DNA of 64,000 nucleotides from Paludibacteraceae bacterium (GCA_017550335.1 JAFZPM010000030.1:1-64000); one strand, 5' to 3'. Counted from the stretch's first letter, positions 8,184 through 18,605 are shown. Numbers and translations: made by a program. The notes: generated from the letters alone by a model not told the origin.

Positions 8184-8597
8184 TCACCCCATCACCGTAG
8201 CCACCACCCGTCTAGCACCTCCATAGTTGCGGAACTCGCAGAGGTAGATGCCTTGCCACGTGCCGAGGTTCAGGTGGCCGTGCGTGATGGGGATGTTGAG
8301 GCTCACGCCGAACATGCTGCACTTGGCGTGCGCCGGCATGTCGTCCGCCCCTTCGAGCGTGTGGTCGTAGTAGGGGGCGTTCTCCGGAACCAGGTGGTTG
8401 AGGATCTGCTCCATGTCGCCCCGCACGTCCGGGTCGGCGTTCTCGTTGATCGAGAGGGCACATGACGTGTGCTTCACGAAGAGGTTCAGCAAACCCGTCT
8501 CAGGCAGATGTCCCGAAAGATGTTGCAACACCTCTTGGGTGATCAGATGACAGCCGCGACGCTTCTCCGACAATGTGAATTCAAATTGTTGTGTCAT
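8184..8597 (-). CDS. YjbQ/UPF0047 family protein
   Basis: 137 residues, full length for the YjbQ (UPF0047) family, a small beta-rich trimer linked to weak thiamine-phosphate synthase activity in E. coli. Family signatures are SINENADPDVRGDME and LGTWQGIYLCEFRNYGG. It is the last gene of a minus-strand set; its ATG overlaps the stop of the preceding 95-aa gene (TAATG), indicating translational coupling. It ends convergently with the serine hydrolase, 44 nt away. Confidence 0.9.
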   Translation of the reverse strand: MTQQFEFTLSEKRRGCHLITQEVLQHLSGHLPETGLLNLFVKHTSCALSINENADPDVRGDMEQILNHLVPENAPYYDHTLEGADDMPAHAKCSMFGVSLNIPITHGHLNLGTWQGIYLCEFRNYGGARRVVATVMG

Positions 8598-8884
8598 TAT
8601 TTTATTTCTTTTGCGAACATGTTATCAAGGGTGTTTTGCGGAAACGGACATGGTTCATGGCGTTCCTTGGCGAGTTGGAACTGCTTGCACGCATTCCGCA
8701 CCGAATCCTCCTCAAAACAGCGAAACAGCGTCTCCTTCAGGCTGTCGAGGTGCGGCACGTCAGTTTCCGCGAACTTGCCGTAGTGGCCATAACTGGTCGT
8801 TTTTTCGGGCAAAATGCCGTGGTAATAATACGACCATACGAGGAACCGCATACACACATCGGGAGTCATTACAATTTCGTCCAT
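8597..8884 (-). CDS. Conserved-looking small protein, 95 aa, unknown function
   Basis: 95 residues with no domain I recognise; rich in aromatic and Cys/His residues (FLVWSYYYHG, RHEPCPFP). It is translationally coupled to yjbQ (TAATG overlap) and follows the YjbR-like gene by 12 nt, so it is surely part of the same transcript. It could be a small cytosolic partner of YjbQ or YjbR. Nothing in the sequence fixes a role. Confidence 0.7.
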   Translation of the reverse strand: MDEIVMTPDVCMRFLVWSYYYHGILPEKTTSYGHYGKFAETDVPHLDSLKETLFRCFEEDSVRNACKQFQLAKERHEPCPFPQNTLDNMFAKEIK

Positions 8885-8896
8885 GGGAGACTGTTT

Positions 8897-9232
8897 TTAT
8901 TTTAACTTTTTCGGTAATTTTTTATATACTTCGTCGTAGGCATGGTCAACAAGAGAGCGAATGAGCGTGTCGTCAGCGTCTCGGTTGAACCAAACCTGAT
9001 TCCAGAATTTCTTGTTCCAGTGAAACGCACCTTCGATGCTGTTATATTGTTCCCGAAGTTCAATGGCTTTTTCCGGGTTGCACTTCATGGTGGCGAGGTC
9101 GGGTCTGTCCATTGCGACGCAGGCAAAAATCTTCCCGTGGAGTCGGAACACCAGCACGTTCTCGTCAAATGGCATGTCTTCGGTCACGTTGGGTAACGAT
9201 AGACAGTATTCCCGGAATTCTTCAATATTCAT
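8897..9232 (-). CDS. MmcQ/YjbR family protein
   Basis: 111 residues, full length for the MmcQ/YjbR (CyaY-like fold) family of small proteins, often annotated as DNA-binding on structural grounds. Typical segments are MNIEEFREYCLSLP, MPFDENVLVFRLHGKIFA and the C-terminal HAYDEVYKKLPKK. It lies 14 nt after the cell-wall hydrolase and 12 nt before the 95-aa gene in a four-gene minus-strand operon. Confidence 0.88.
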   Translation of the reverse strand: MNIEEFREYCLSLPNVTEDMPFDENVLVFRLHGKIFACVAMDRPDLATMKCNPEKAIELREQYNSIEGAFHWNKKFWNQVWFNRDADDTLIRSLVDHAYDEVYKKLPKKLK

Positions 9233-9246
9233 AATCTATATCTTAT

Positions 9247-10218
9247 TCATTTGAGCCGTAGCTTCGCACCCGTGCGGAACGTCACCTTCCTGTTCATCTT
9301 CTTCAAATCACCCACCCGAATGCCATACTTCTGGGAGATGGAGTGCCACGTGTCCCCCTTCGCGACCTGATGCACCGAGGTCTTGGAGGAGACCTTCTTC
9401 TTCGGCTGGAAGAAAACATACTCGCCCGGTTTCAAGACATAATTGGAAGGGAAATCATTATACGACTTCAGTTTGTCCACTGAGACCCCCGCCCGTTTGG
9501 AGAGGCCATAGAAGGTGTCGCCCTGCTTCACGCGGACGCATTTCAAGCCGTTTATACGCTCGAAACCGCCATCCGCCGAGGGTTTATCCGGCCCCTTCGG
9601 AGAAACGTCCTTAGAGGGCTTCTTTTCGGGTTGCTTGCGCGGCTCGGTTTTCTTCTTTGTCGGGGAATCGTTCCGCATCTCATCGAGGGAGAGGAACCGC
9701 TCCGGGTTACGGTCGTAGATATCCAGATAGTTCTGTTCGATGACCTCGATCAACAGGGCCGGGTATTTGGGGTTCGTCGCATACCCCGCCTTCTTGAGGC
9801 CTTTTGCCCAACCCTTGTAGTCGGTGATCCTCAACTTGAAGAGGTCCGCATAGTGGGGCCGTTGGAGGAAGAGGGAATGGTCGCGGAAAGACTGCTCGGG
9901 GTTCGCGTAGACACGGAAGCACTCATGCCTACGGTCATCGTCCTGATGATACTTCTTCCCCTTGTAATCATCCGTGCACTTGATGCCGAAATGGTTATTG
10001 GCGGAGACGGCCAAGGGGCTCCGACCGCTACCCGACTCCAAGATGCCCTGCGCCAAGGTGATGCTCGCCGGGATCTGATAGAGATACATTTCCCGGATGG
10101 CTGTCTTATGGAACCGTTCGATGTACTCGATGGTTTCCGCGGAGCGATAAGAGACCTGGGCGGGAAGCGAGATACCGCAGCAGAGGAAAAGGATAGTGAT
10201 CAAGAAACGGCCATTCAT
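9247..10218 (-). CDS. Secreted glucosaminidase with two LysM domains
   Basis: 323 residues. A signal peptide (about 1-20, ending LPAQ) precedes a glucosaminidase/FlgJ-type domain with the catalytic-type Glu61 in GILESGSGRS and the conserved NNHFGIKC. A Pro/Lys-rich linker near 180-220 leads to two LysM modules (about 225-272, VRVKQGDTFYGLSKRAGV; about 280-323, HQVAKGDTWHSISQKYGI). The enzyme would cut glycan strands of peptidoglycan in the periplasm, with the LysM modules holding it to the wall. It heads the minus-strand set leading into yjbR, the 95-aa gene and yjbQ. Confidence 0.9.
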   Translation of the reverse strand: MNGRFLITILFLCCGISLPAQVSYRSAETIEYIERFHKTAIREMYLYQIPASITLAQGILESGSGRSPLAVSANNHFGIKCTDDYKGKKYHQDDDRRHECFRVYANPEQSFRDHSLFLQRPHYADLFKLRITDYKGWAKGLKKAGYATNPKYPALLIEVIEQNYLDIYDRNPERFLSLDEMRNDSPTKKKTEPRKQPEKKPSKDVSPKGPDKPSADGGFERINGLKCVRVKQGDTFYGLSKRAGVSVDKLKSYNDFPSNYVLKPGEYVFFQPKKKVSSKTSVHQVAKGDTWHSISQKYGIRVGDLKKMNRKVTFRTGAKLRLK

Positions 10219-10244
10219 GAAAAGAAATCTTTAAAACAAACGAA

Positions 10245-10271
10245 GTGGAGACGTTCAGCGAGCGTCTCCAC
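10245..10271 (-). terminator. Probable terminator after the giant GH8 gene
   Basis: Perfect 9-bp stem GTGGAGACG (245-253) with CGTCTCCAC (263-271), in the 80-nt gap between the GH8/T9SS gene and the glucosaminidase. On the minus strand it is followed by a T-rich but interrupted run, so termination may be partial. Confidence 0.5.
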
Positions 10272-10298
10272 ATATATCATCGTGAAATACCACAATCA

Positions 10299-13200
10299 TC
10301 ACTTAGAGCGGATCAACGTGAAGTGTCCCGTGAACTGCTTCCGTAGCTCAGGCACATTGATCAGATACCAGTAGTCCGTCGAAGGGAGCGGGTGACCATT
10401 GTATGTACCATCCCAATCGGAGGTGTCGCCCTCCAAGACAGCCACCACCTTACCCGAACGGTCGTAGATGGTCACCTTGGTGTTAGGATAAGCGTCCATG
10501 ATGTTCGAGAGATCCCATGAGTCATTCACGCCATCGTCACTTGGTGAGAAATAGTCAGGGATGACAACCGGAGGAGCCATGACGACAAATACCGTCACGC
10601 CTTCGCAACCCAGTTCGTCACGCACCCACGCCGTGTGAGGATAGTCATACGTGAGGTTCTCATAAACATCCTGCATACTCCAGTCGTTGTTATCCAACTT
10701 GAACTCATATTGGCCAGAACGACCTACCGGCACGATCTTGCGCGAGTTGATGGACAAGGAGTCGATAAGGATCTCAGGAGTAGGAACGACAGTGACGTTC
10801 TGGGTAGCCACAGCGTCACCACAGAACTTGGAAGAAACCACGAAGGTATACTTGCCGGATTCAGGTTCCATCCTGATGGTCAGTTTCTGCGTATGGGCGA
10901 TCGTATCTCCCGTCGGGCTGATCCAATGGTAAGAGTCGATATCGTCCCCGCTGACCGTCGGAGCGAAGCTAATGCCATTGCCGCTACATACGACGATGTC
11001 ATCCTCCATCTCGATGGACGGGTTCTCCCTCACGGTGACAGGGATGCTATCCTTCTGCGGACAGAGACCATCCTGCGTGATGGTGAACGCATATTTGGTC
11101 GCCTCGGTAGGACGGACGGTCAAGGTGTTGCTCTTCGTGCCATCCTCCCAAGTCACCACAGCTTCAGGAGCATCCTCGACCTCCACGGAGAGCGTGACCT
11201 CCTCACCCGAACATGAAACGACATCGGAGGAAGTGGTATAATTGACCTTGGAGATAACAGAGACAGGGACCGTATCACTGTATGCCACCTGATCGCCATA
11301 GGTAACCATCGCGAAATAGGAGGTATTGGTTTCAGGATAATGGGTCAGCTCCATGCCCTTGATCTGAAGCGATCCACAGTTGCCGGACTCATCGCACGAA
11401 TACCATACAACCGAATATTTTTCAGGATGCAACAGATGTCCCGTGCCTGTCGTATCAGCCGTCAAAGAAGCGGCCTCGTTCAAACAGATCTTAGGGGTAG
11501 ACGTGGAGACGGAAACCATCACCTTGGCATCCACCACAAGCCTCAACTGCGTCTCACGATCGCAATAGCCTTCGGCGGAGACAGTCACGTCGAACAATTC
11601 ATCCGAGAACACCTGATCAATCAGGTAAGGGTTACCCTCACCCTCATTCTCGCTACCCTTCCAAGCTACCACAGCATCGGAAGGAACAAGGTCTTTCAAT
11701 TCGAGGGATGCGGAGCCACCGTTCGCGGCCACCACCTCGGTCGGCTCGGAGAAGGAGACAAACGGCTTCACCGTCAGGGTAGCGGAGGTGACACCATCCA
11801 AGCTCTTCGCCAGACAGATGCCATTGCTTACCTCGAAAGTGTATTCACCGCCATCCTGCGCCTTCACATTAGGAATCTCCAATGTGGCGAGTCCGGCATA
11901 TTCGGTCAATTCCTCTCCATTCTTGAACCACTTGATGTAAGAGCCCTCCATCTTTTCGTCATACCCGTTGAGGACGAGATGACCCGAAGCGGAGGTGTTC
12001 TCGCAGACAGCAGTATCCAGTTTAGCGAAGTCGGTGGACAACGACAACGGATAGATCTCCACCACCATCGTATCCGAGGTCTCACACTCGTTCACGAATG
12101 AGAGGATGTATGTCTTGGTCTGATCAGGGCGGACCGTCGTGGAGATATCCGACGCCAAGAGGTCCCCGTCATAGGTAGTCCACTTGAAGTCCTCGCCTTC
12201 GTGGGTGGCACCGAGTTTGATATCCTCATCGCCACAAGTGCGGTATCTCTTCGTCTCGACTCCGTTGGCGGTGAGCGAGCCCGTAAGCACACCCCTACCC
12301 ACCGTCACAGTCACGGTAGTGTCATACTCGCAAAGACCTGCGTTCATCACCAAGTCGAAAGAGTATACCTTGCCATATTCACCTGTTTCATCCTTCACCT
12401 TCAGGGTCGGTTCGTCGCTCGAAGCGTCGCCTCTCCAGAAGATATCGACCGCGCTGCCCTCACTCTTAGCGGAAGCCACCAACTCGGTCTCGCCATAAGG
12501 GCATATGCTTGGGGAAGCGACCAACTGGATGTCGGTGATCTGGTCTATCAGCACCTCCACCGAAGCGAAGTCCGCCGATTCACATTGGAGTCCGGCGGCA
12601 GGCTCATACGATGCCTTCGCATAGTAGATGCCAGACTTGTCGGCCATAGGTTTCGATCCGGAGATCAAATCCTTGTTGGAGTCATAGAAGCTATATGCCA
12701 CGGTCAATCCGTTGGATTCTTTGAACGCAGTGTTCAACTCATACGAAGCGTCGCACAACTTGATGCTTTGCGGTTCAGCCACCAACTGAGGCAGGTCGTA
12801 AACCTTCACCACGGCGACAGCCTTGCCGCCCTCGGTTCCCTGCTCATCGACCTGAGAGACGTAGTATTTCGTCTCGCCCGCCACAGAGACATCCGGCACA
12901 GGAGCACCGTTCAGTTTTCCGCCCTCGGCGTCATACCAAACCAGTGTCCAGTTCGTCGCGCTACCGTTGCTGCCCGGAGTCGCCTCAAGAGCCTTCACAT
13001 CCGTGGCATTCAAACAATAGGCGACATCCGCCACCGTAGGCATCGGGGAACCGCTCACCAGAACCGTCACCTCCTGCAATGCGGACTCACAGCCCTCGGC
13101 GTTCGTCGCCTTCACATAATAGGTGTAGGAGCCGTTGCCGCCACCTGCAGGCACGGCAGGGACAGGTTCGGAGGAGAGTTCCTTCTTATCCTCGTCATAC

Positions 13201-16200
13201 CAAGTGTATGTGATTCCGCTCTCCTTCTCCAGCACCGCCGCGTCATAAGCGGTCAGTGACTTATCGAAGACACCAGCGGCGGTCGTGTCGTTCACCAGGT
13301 AGGTGACTTTGAACGTACCATTCAACACCGGCGTAGGGGAAACCGTCACATTGATCTTACCCGAACCCGAGCAAGAGCCTTGGGTCACCTTCACCTCGTA
13401 CTCACCCGACTCGGTGACATTAAGAGTGGAAAGTGACGATCCGTCCGTCCATTCGTACGTATCGTAGCTGCTGGAAGCATCGAGCACCAATGGGAGGTCG
13501 CCCTCGCAGATGGTGGTGTCCGCACCCAAGTCCACCTTCAGTTCGTCCGCCACGGTGATGGTAGCGGAAGCCTTCGATTCACAACCATCCGGAGTGGTAA
13601 CCACCACGGAGTATTTGCCAGGCTGGTCGGTGACCAATTCGTTCTTAGAGGAACCATCGTTCCAGAGATATGTATACGTCAGGTCGGTACCAGCGGTCAA
13701 CGTGCCCGCCTGGCCCGAACAGATGGTAAGGTCAGAGAGTTTCACCACAGCGGTATCAGCCACCGTGTAGGTGAGGTGGAAGGTGTCGCTGACACAGCCA
13801 TCCTCCGAAGAGAGCACATATGCCTTATCGAAATCACCTACCGCATCCGTCGACACTTCAGGGAAGACGATAGGCACGCCACCGCGGTCACCAATCCAAT
13901 TATAGTTAACACCACTCGGTCTATTGTCGATGGTGGTTATCATCTCCGTGTATTTAGCGTTATCGGCCGGCAAGGTGCCGACACAGAGCGTGCCGAGAGG
14001 GAAGTCCTGACCCACCGGTCGTTCATTCACCGTCAAAGAGATCTTCTTGCTCTCCAGGAAGCAAGTAGGGTCAGACGGGCTGCTCACCTTCACATGGTAT
14101 TCACCAGCCTTCTTCACATAGATCTCTCCCTTATAGGAAGCCTTGCCCAGGGAAACATTATCCAAGAAGAACTCGTACATGAACCGTGAACCATCCTTGC
14201 CATCGTCACCATATCCCACGAGGAGAACCGAATCACCTTCGCATATCCTGTCAACACCGTCGTTAAATTCGATGCTTGCCCTGATGAGCTCGCATTCCTT
14301 GCCACACTCGATCGTGTTGAGCACCTTGAGGGTATCCTGTCCGAAGACAGTGGCGATACCCATATTGTTGATATACTTGCCACACGTGATCACCTTCGCA
14401 TCGAAAGTCTTGACGATGGAGTCGCCCGGTGCGAGCGCCGTAGACACGGAGGTAGCCTCAACCGGCCACTTGATCTCATGGTTGGAGGCGTTATATGTTC
14501 CACCACCCGAGATGGAGGAGATATCACCCAACTCAGACGGAAGCTTATCCGACAGTTCGATGTTGAATCCGTAATCCAAGTCGGTCGTGAAGGTGGTCAG
14601 CTGGGTATTGGAGTTTCCGTTGCTGTTCACATACATACCCCAATAACCAGGGCCCTTGGACGTCAATCCGGACCAGTCCTTCAAGACGTTCGTCCATTCG
14701 TCCTCGAAATCATTCACATACATGTAGAGGTGATCCCCCTCCAGCACGAACTTGAAAGTCGGAGATTCGCTATTGCCAGGGAACTGCGTGGCATCCGCCC
14801 AGGTGAGACCCTCGGACGCGATCATGTTGCCATCGTTGTAGAGGCGGTAGCCGAAGTTGTTCTTACCATCCTGGTTGACCAGCAACTGCATGCACACACC
14901 CTTGAATCCACTCTGGCCAGGCGTTCCGCTCACATAACGGAACACGATAAACAGGGACTGCGTGGACGAAGGGGAACCGCCGATGGTAGCGTATACGGAG
15001 CCATCCGTTCCGTAAGCGTATTCAGGAGCGAAGAAGTACGGAGTGCCGTTGCCGTTGGTGCTCAGCTTCAGACCGCTGGTACCCACAGCCGGGAGCGTTC
15101 CGTTCCCCAACTTGATCCACCCGTCGGTGGACTTGCAGGAGGACTCCAGATGCGTACCCTCCGTATTCACGAACTTCAACTGATAAGAGACCGTCTCGTC
15201 CTCTTCCACCCTCTTCCTGTCCGAAGTCTTGAAGAGAGAGGTCTGCGGCTCGATTTGTGGAGGCAGTTCCGTGCAAGTGGTCATCAGTTCCACTTGGCTG
15301 GAGTCAGGGGAATCCGTGTCGGACCAGATCCAAGCGACGTTCTCGTAATAAGCGTCATCCGCCGTAGGGCAACCCAAGTCACGGGCTTTGCAACGATAAA
15401 CCAGTTTATCGGCCTCGCCCACCAACATCTCAGGCACGGTCCAGTAGACAACACCCGTATATCCCTTGCCCTTCGGATCGGAGCAAGGCGTATATTTAGC
15501 TTTTATCTTCTCGCCAGCATCATTCTTCAATGCGGTACTGTCAATCCAGCCCACCCATTCCAACTCATACGGGATGGTATCAACCACCGTCACATTGTAA
15601 GCCTCTTTCCCTGGGAGAGGACCCGTACCTTGAATACGGCGCCATGTATAACCGTCGAACTCCTCCACGAGCACACGCTCGTAGTTCTTCACCTTTGTCG
15701 GGCTACATACGTGGCGGGCGTAATTGGTTATCTCATAGCCCGGTTTCTCATAATTAGCCCAACATGGGGAAATCAGCGTGAAGGTCGTACCCTGTCCGTC
15801 CAATGGTTCTCCGCCCACCTTCTCGTCGTACGACCAGTCGTCCGTCACACGGTTACTCAAGTCCTGGTTCGGGTTAGAAGCCAAACGGGCGCGGATAAAT
15901 CCAGGGCCCCACACACCCTTATGCAACAGGTATTGGGAATCCAACTTGTCATACACATGCGTGGAAGGAGCCATCAGGACATCCGCGAAACGGATCATCA
16001 GACGCTGGTTCCACTTACCGAACTGATCCTCACCCTGAGGAATCTTCTGGTAAGAGAACGTGATCGGACCCGTCGACGGATTATATCCATACTTGTCCAA
16101 GTCGTTCTGGTTGTCCACGACAAATGTCCAACCGGTCGTGTTCCTCGTCGCGTCATACAGACCGATGGCGGCCGCATCATACATGAAGTAGGAAACACGA

Positions 16201-18548
16201 TAGTTACCCATATTGATATACGACTCATAAGCGTCGTTCCAGAATCGGTACAAAGAATAGAACTGGTAGGTAGGGCTCGGGGAGTGCGTACCGTACGAAA
16301 TCCGCACATTGTCACGTCCACCATTCAGCCAAGAGCTCTCGCCCTCCGATTTGTTCTCGAACTCCACGGTGAAGGTAACCACGTCATTAGGGTTCAAAGC
16401 GTTCCTATTGGCGGTCTTCTTGATGGAGAGGGAACGATTGGCCAAGATATCCACGCAGTTGCGCTCCATCGTATAAGTGGCGTGGTTAGGGAACTCGTTG
16501 CTCTCCCACTCGTCACAGTTCGAAGCCGTCAGCTTGCTCGTCAGGCAGATTCTCGGATTCAGTGTATCCGCAACATTCACGGTGAACGCCACAGAGTCCA
16601 TCGTAGCCGCCAAGCCACCCGTCTTAAAGCCCTTGATGGAGCCGATGTTCCATGAGATCGAGTGGTCTGACGAATTATAGACACCGCCCTTGGTCGCACT
16701 GACGAACGTGTAGTTCGGGTCCAGCTTCGTGGTGATCTTCACCCCTTCCGCATCCAACGTACCGTAGTTACGGTATTGGACGCCGTACGTCACATTATCG
16801 CCCTGATAAGCGTATGTCTTATCCACCGACATATAGACCTTGGCGTTCGCGATCGGCTTCATGTCCTCAGGCGCCGCCAAGTTACCGGAGCACACCAGCA
16901 TACCCAATGTCCTGAACCAGCCATGGAAATATTTCGGGGTACTACCTATGTAACGCTCCTCAGGGTCCAACTTAGCCGCCGTGTTGTTACCGTCCCACAT
17001 GATCTCGCATTGGCGGTAGATATCAGCCACCAGCTCCAAGTCCTCGGAGATGACAGCCGCAGGCGAGCCGGCGCCCACAGAATAGTTCGTATGATAAGCC
17101 GACGTGATATCACCCGTCGGGGTCCACTGCTGCGGTATCTGGGAGACACCGAACCAGGAAGGCTGACCTGGGTCAGGTGAGGCACCCATCTTAGAGCAGA
17201 GGAGGGTTCCCGCCTTCGACGGGTTCTTCAGCAATTCCGCATGACGGACACCCATGTCGCGTTCGGAGGTGTTCGTCCCATCGATCACCTGGTGGGTTTT
17301 CGGGTCCCAATCATAGTCCGCATCCCCATGCCACAGATAGTCGATCAGATGTCTCCAAGCGTAACGGAAGTCCTCGCCATCCACGTAAACACCAAAGGTC
17401 GGCTGACCATCCGTTTGCATATCTACCCGACCGATCGAGGCATAAAGTCCCTGGTCGTAAGCCTGTTTATTCAGCCAGTTACCCGAGGCCGCCGCCCGTT
17501 TGAACTGATGGATCTCCCATTCCGCCCGGTCCTTGTTCTTCTCATCCGTACCGTCGCCGTTCTTCAACCAGCGCCAGAATTCCTCGAAGTAGGAAGGAGC
17601 GTCATAGTCTATATAGTTTCCACCATAGATTCCATACAGGTTCGGTCCGACGTTGTTCGGACCATTCACACCCGGATAGCGGGCATTCGCCTCGTCGGTG
17701 AAACGCCAGCGGGTAAGCTCACCCCAGGAATTACCCCTCTTCTCATAACCATCTATACCGATGACACCGCACAACATACCGGTCAGCGCGCCGCTTCCCT
17801 TGTCCCATTGTCCCAAGGTATCCACCAATGCGCCGATCACGCGTTGCGCCTCATATTTCAAGGAGATCGGATTGCCCTCGCTATCCTTGATCACCTGTCC
17901 GTCCTGCATCAACCACTCTCCCCACTGCTTGTAGGCGACCAGCATCGCCATGGCGATATCCACGTCACCATCCGTGGCGGAATGGCTATCCGAACCATAT
18001 GCCGCATCGAAGGTCTTATCCTTCCACGCAGCCAGATAAGGGCCCGCGAAATCATTAGCGTTCGTACCCCTTGTCCGTCCATCCCGGAAACGCTTCACGC
18101 CCGAGAAACGGATGTCATGCACCCACATGTAGAGACCGTTGAAGGTCTTTTGGTCGGCGAAGATAGCGGCCGCCAGCATAGCGTAGCCATCACCCTCCGA
18201 CACGAAGGTTCCGTAATTGCCCGCGACATCATCCCTATTGAATGATATATACTTGACACCACAATAGGTACCCTCATAGCGGCAACGGTGCATCATGATC
18301 TCATAAGCCTCGCGACCCGCCTTCTCCATATCGGCATGGGTCACACCCTCGGCATTGTACTTCGCCAAGGACTTTCCACCACCCTTGTATTCCAAGAACT
18401 GAGGATATGGATAATTCGGGTTTCCAGAGTTGATGTTTATGTCTATAAACACAGACGGGTCATAGGTGAGCGCCTGAGCGAACACACCCGATACACACCC
18501 GAACAATACGGCTAAAGCTGTAATAACTGGTCTAACTATATGTTTCAT
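10299..18548 (-). CDS. Giant secreted GH8 protein with Ig-like repeats and T9SS C-terminal domain
   Basis: 2749 residues. Signal peptide 1-24 (ending GVFAQ). A family 8 glycoside hydrolase domain (about 30-560) shows SEGDGYAM with Glu118 as probable proton donor and the GH8 signature ATDGDVDIAMAML with Asp193 and Asp195. DUF11-type repeats follow (about 570-690, again near 710 and 1120; e.g. YAYQGDNVTYGVQYRNYG). A long array of Ig/PKD-like modules follows, many opening with a Cys-rich 'VCSG' strand. The end is a CHU_C/gliding-motility domain (about 2655-2749; YFSPSDDGVNDSWDL, TIYDRSGKVV). GH8 enzymes cut beta-1,4 glucans, xylans or chitosan. The C-terminal domain predicts export by T9SS and surface attachment. 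It is monocistronic. An adhesin-like role is an alternative if the GH8 domain is inactive. Confidence 0.88.
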   Translation of the reverse strand: MKHIVRPVITALAVLFGCVSGVFAQALTYDPSVFIDININSGNPNYPYPQFLEYKGGGKSLAKYNAEGVTHADMEKAGREAYEIMMHRCRYEGTYCGVKYISFNRDDVAGNYGTFVSEGDGYAMLAAAIFADQKTFNGLYMWVHDIRFSGVKRFRDGRTRGTNANDFAGPYLAAWKDKTFDAAYGSDSHSATDGDVDIAMAMLVAYKQWGEWLMQDGQVIKDSEGNPISLKYEAQRVIGALVDTLGQWDKGSGALTGMLCGVIGIDGYEKRGNSWGELTRWRFTDEANARYPGVNGPNNVGPNLYGIYGGNYIDYDAPSYFEEFWRWLKNGDGTDEKNKDRAEWEIHQFKRAAASGNWLNKQAYDQGLYASIGRVDMQTDGQPTFGVYVDGEDFRYAWRHLIDYLWHGDADYDWDPKTHQVIDGTNTSERDMGVRHAELLKNPSKAGTLLCSKMGASPDPGQPSWFGVSQIPQQWTPTGDITSAYHTNYSVGAGSPAAVISEDLELVADIYRQCEIMWDGNNTAAKLDPEERYIGSTPKYFHGWFRTLGMLVCSGNLAAPEDMKPIANAKVYMSVDKTYAYQGDNVTYGVQYRNYGTLDAEGVKITTKLDPNYTFVSATKGGVYNSSDHSISWNIGSIKGFKTGGLAATMDSVAFTVNVADTLNPRICLTSKLTASNCDEWESNEFPNHATYTMERNCVDILANRSLSIKKTANRNALNPNDVVTFTVEFENKSEGESSWLNGGRDNVRISYGTHSPSPTYQFYSLYRFWNDAYESYINMGNYRVSYFMYDAAAIGLYDATRNTTGWTFVVDNQNDLDKYGYNPSTGPITFSYQKIPQGEDQFGKWNQRLMIRFADVLMAPSTHVYDKLDSQYLLHKGVWGPGFIRARLASNPNQDLSNRVTDDWSYDEKVGGEPLDGQGTTFTLISPCWANYEKPGYEITNYARHVCSPTKVKNYERVLVEEFDGYTWRRIQGTGPLPGKEAYNVTVVDTIPYELEWVGWIDSTALKNDAGEKIKAKYTPCSDPKGKGYTGVVYWTVPEMLVGEADKLVYRCKARDLGCPTADDAYYENVAWIWSDTDSPDSSQVELMTTCTELPPQIEPQTSLFKTSDRKRVEEDETVSYQLKFVNTEGTHLESSCKSTDGWIKLGNGTLPAVGTSGLKLSTNGNGTPYFFAPEYAYGTDGSVYATIGGSPSSTQSLFIVFRYVSGTPGQSGFKGVCMQLLVNQDGKNNFGYRLYNDGNMIASEGLTWADATQFPGNSESPTFKFVLEGDHLYMYVNDFEDEWTNVLKDWSGLTSKGPGYWGMYVNSNGNSNTQLTTFTTDLDYGFNIELSDKLPSELGDISSISGGGTYNASNHEIKWPVEATSVSTALAPGDSIVKTFDAKVITCGKYINNMGIATVFGQDTLKVLNTIECGKECELIRASIEFNDGVDRICEGDSVLLVGYGDDGKDGSRFMYEFFLDNVSLGKASYKGEIYVKKAGEYHVKVSSPSDPTCFLESKKISLTVNERPVGQDFPLGTLCVGTLPADNAKYTEMITTIDNRPSGVNYNWIGDRGGVPIVFPEVSTDAVGDFDKAYVLSSEDGCVSDTFHLTYTVADTAVVKLSDLTICSGQAGTLTAGTDLTYTYLWNDGSSKNELVTDQPGKYSVVVTTPDGCESKASATITVADELKVDLGADTTICEGDLPLVLDASSSYDTYEWTDGSSLSTLNVTESGEYEVKVTQGSCSGSGKINVTVSPTPVLNGTFKVTYLVNDTTAAGVFDKSLTAYDAAVLEKESGITYTWYDEDKKELSSEPVPAVPAGGGNGSYTYYVKATNAEGCESALQEVTVLVSGSPMPTVADVAYCLNATDVKALEATPGSNGSATNWTLVWYDAEGGKLNGAPVPDVSVAGETKYYVSQVDEQGTEGGKAVAVVKVYDLPQLVAEPQSIKLCDASYELNTAFKESNGLTVAYSFYDSNKDLISGSKPMADKSGIYYAKASYEPAAGLQCESADFASVEVLIDQITDIQLVASPSICPYGETELVASAKSEGSAVDIFWRGDASSDEPTLKVKDETGEYGKVYSFDLVMNAGLCEYDTTVTVTVGRGVLTGSLTANGVETKRYRTCGDEDIKLGATHEGEDFKWTTYDGDLLASDISTTVRPDQTKTYILSFVNECETSDTMVVEIYPLSLSTDFAKLDTAVCENTSASGHLVLNGYDEKMEGSYIKWFKNGEELTEYAGLATLEIPNVKAQDGGEYTFEVSNGICLAKSLDGVTSATLTVKPFVSFSEPTEVVAANGGSASLELKDLVPSDAVVAWKGSENEGEGNPYLIDQVFSDELFDVTVSAEGYCDRETQLRLVVDAKVMVSVSTSTPKICLNEAASLTADTTGTGHLLHPEKYSVVWYSCDESGNCGSLQIKGMELTHYPETNTSYFAMVTYGDQVAYSDTVPVSVISKVNYTTSSDVVSCSGEEVTLSVEVEDAPEAVVTWEDGTKSNTLTVRPTEATKYAFTITQDGLCPQKDSIPVTVRENPSIEMEDDIVVCSGNGISFAPTVSGDDIDSYHWISPTGDTIAHTQKLTIRMEPESGKYTFVVSSKFCGDAVATQNVTVVPTPEILIDSLSINSRKIVPVGRSGQYEFKLDNNDWSMQDVYENLTYDYPHTAWVRDELGCEGVTVFVVMAPPVVIPDYFSPSDDGVNDSWDLSNIMDAYPNTKVTIYDRSGKVVAVLEGDTSDWDGTYNGHPLPSTDYWYLINVPELRKQFTGHFTLIRSK

Positions 18549-18597
18549 AACCTAATATTTCTCTTTAGTGTAAATATACTATACCCAAAATAGCCCC

Positions 18598-18605
18598 CAA
18601 ATATA
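18598..18605 (-). promoter_or_regulatory. -7 box for the giant GH8 gene
   Basis: Minus-strand TATATTTG, 50 nt upstream of the ATG at 18548. A matching -33 TTTG at the usual 19-20 nt is not clear. The rest of the 405-nt gap holds the divergent promoter and leader described next; I see no gene in it. Confidence 0.45.

Noticed and set aside
14478-16655. 725-codon plus-strand frame inside the GH8 giant
   Set aside because: Antisense shadow: Arg/His/Ile-rich, low-complexity product with no domain, opposite a clearly coding strand.
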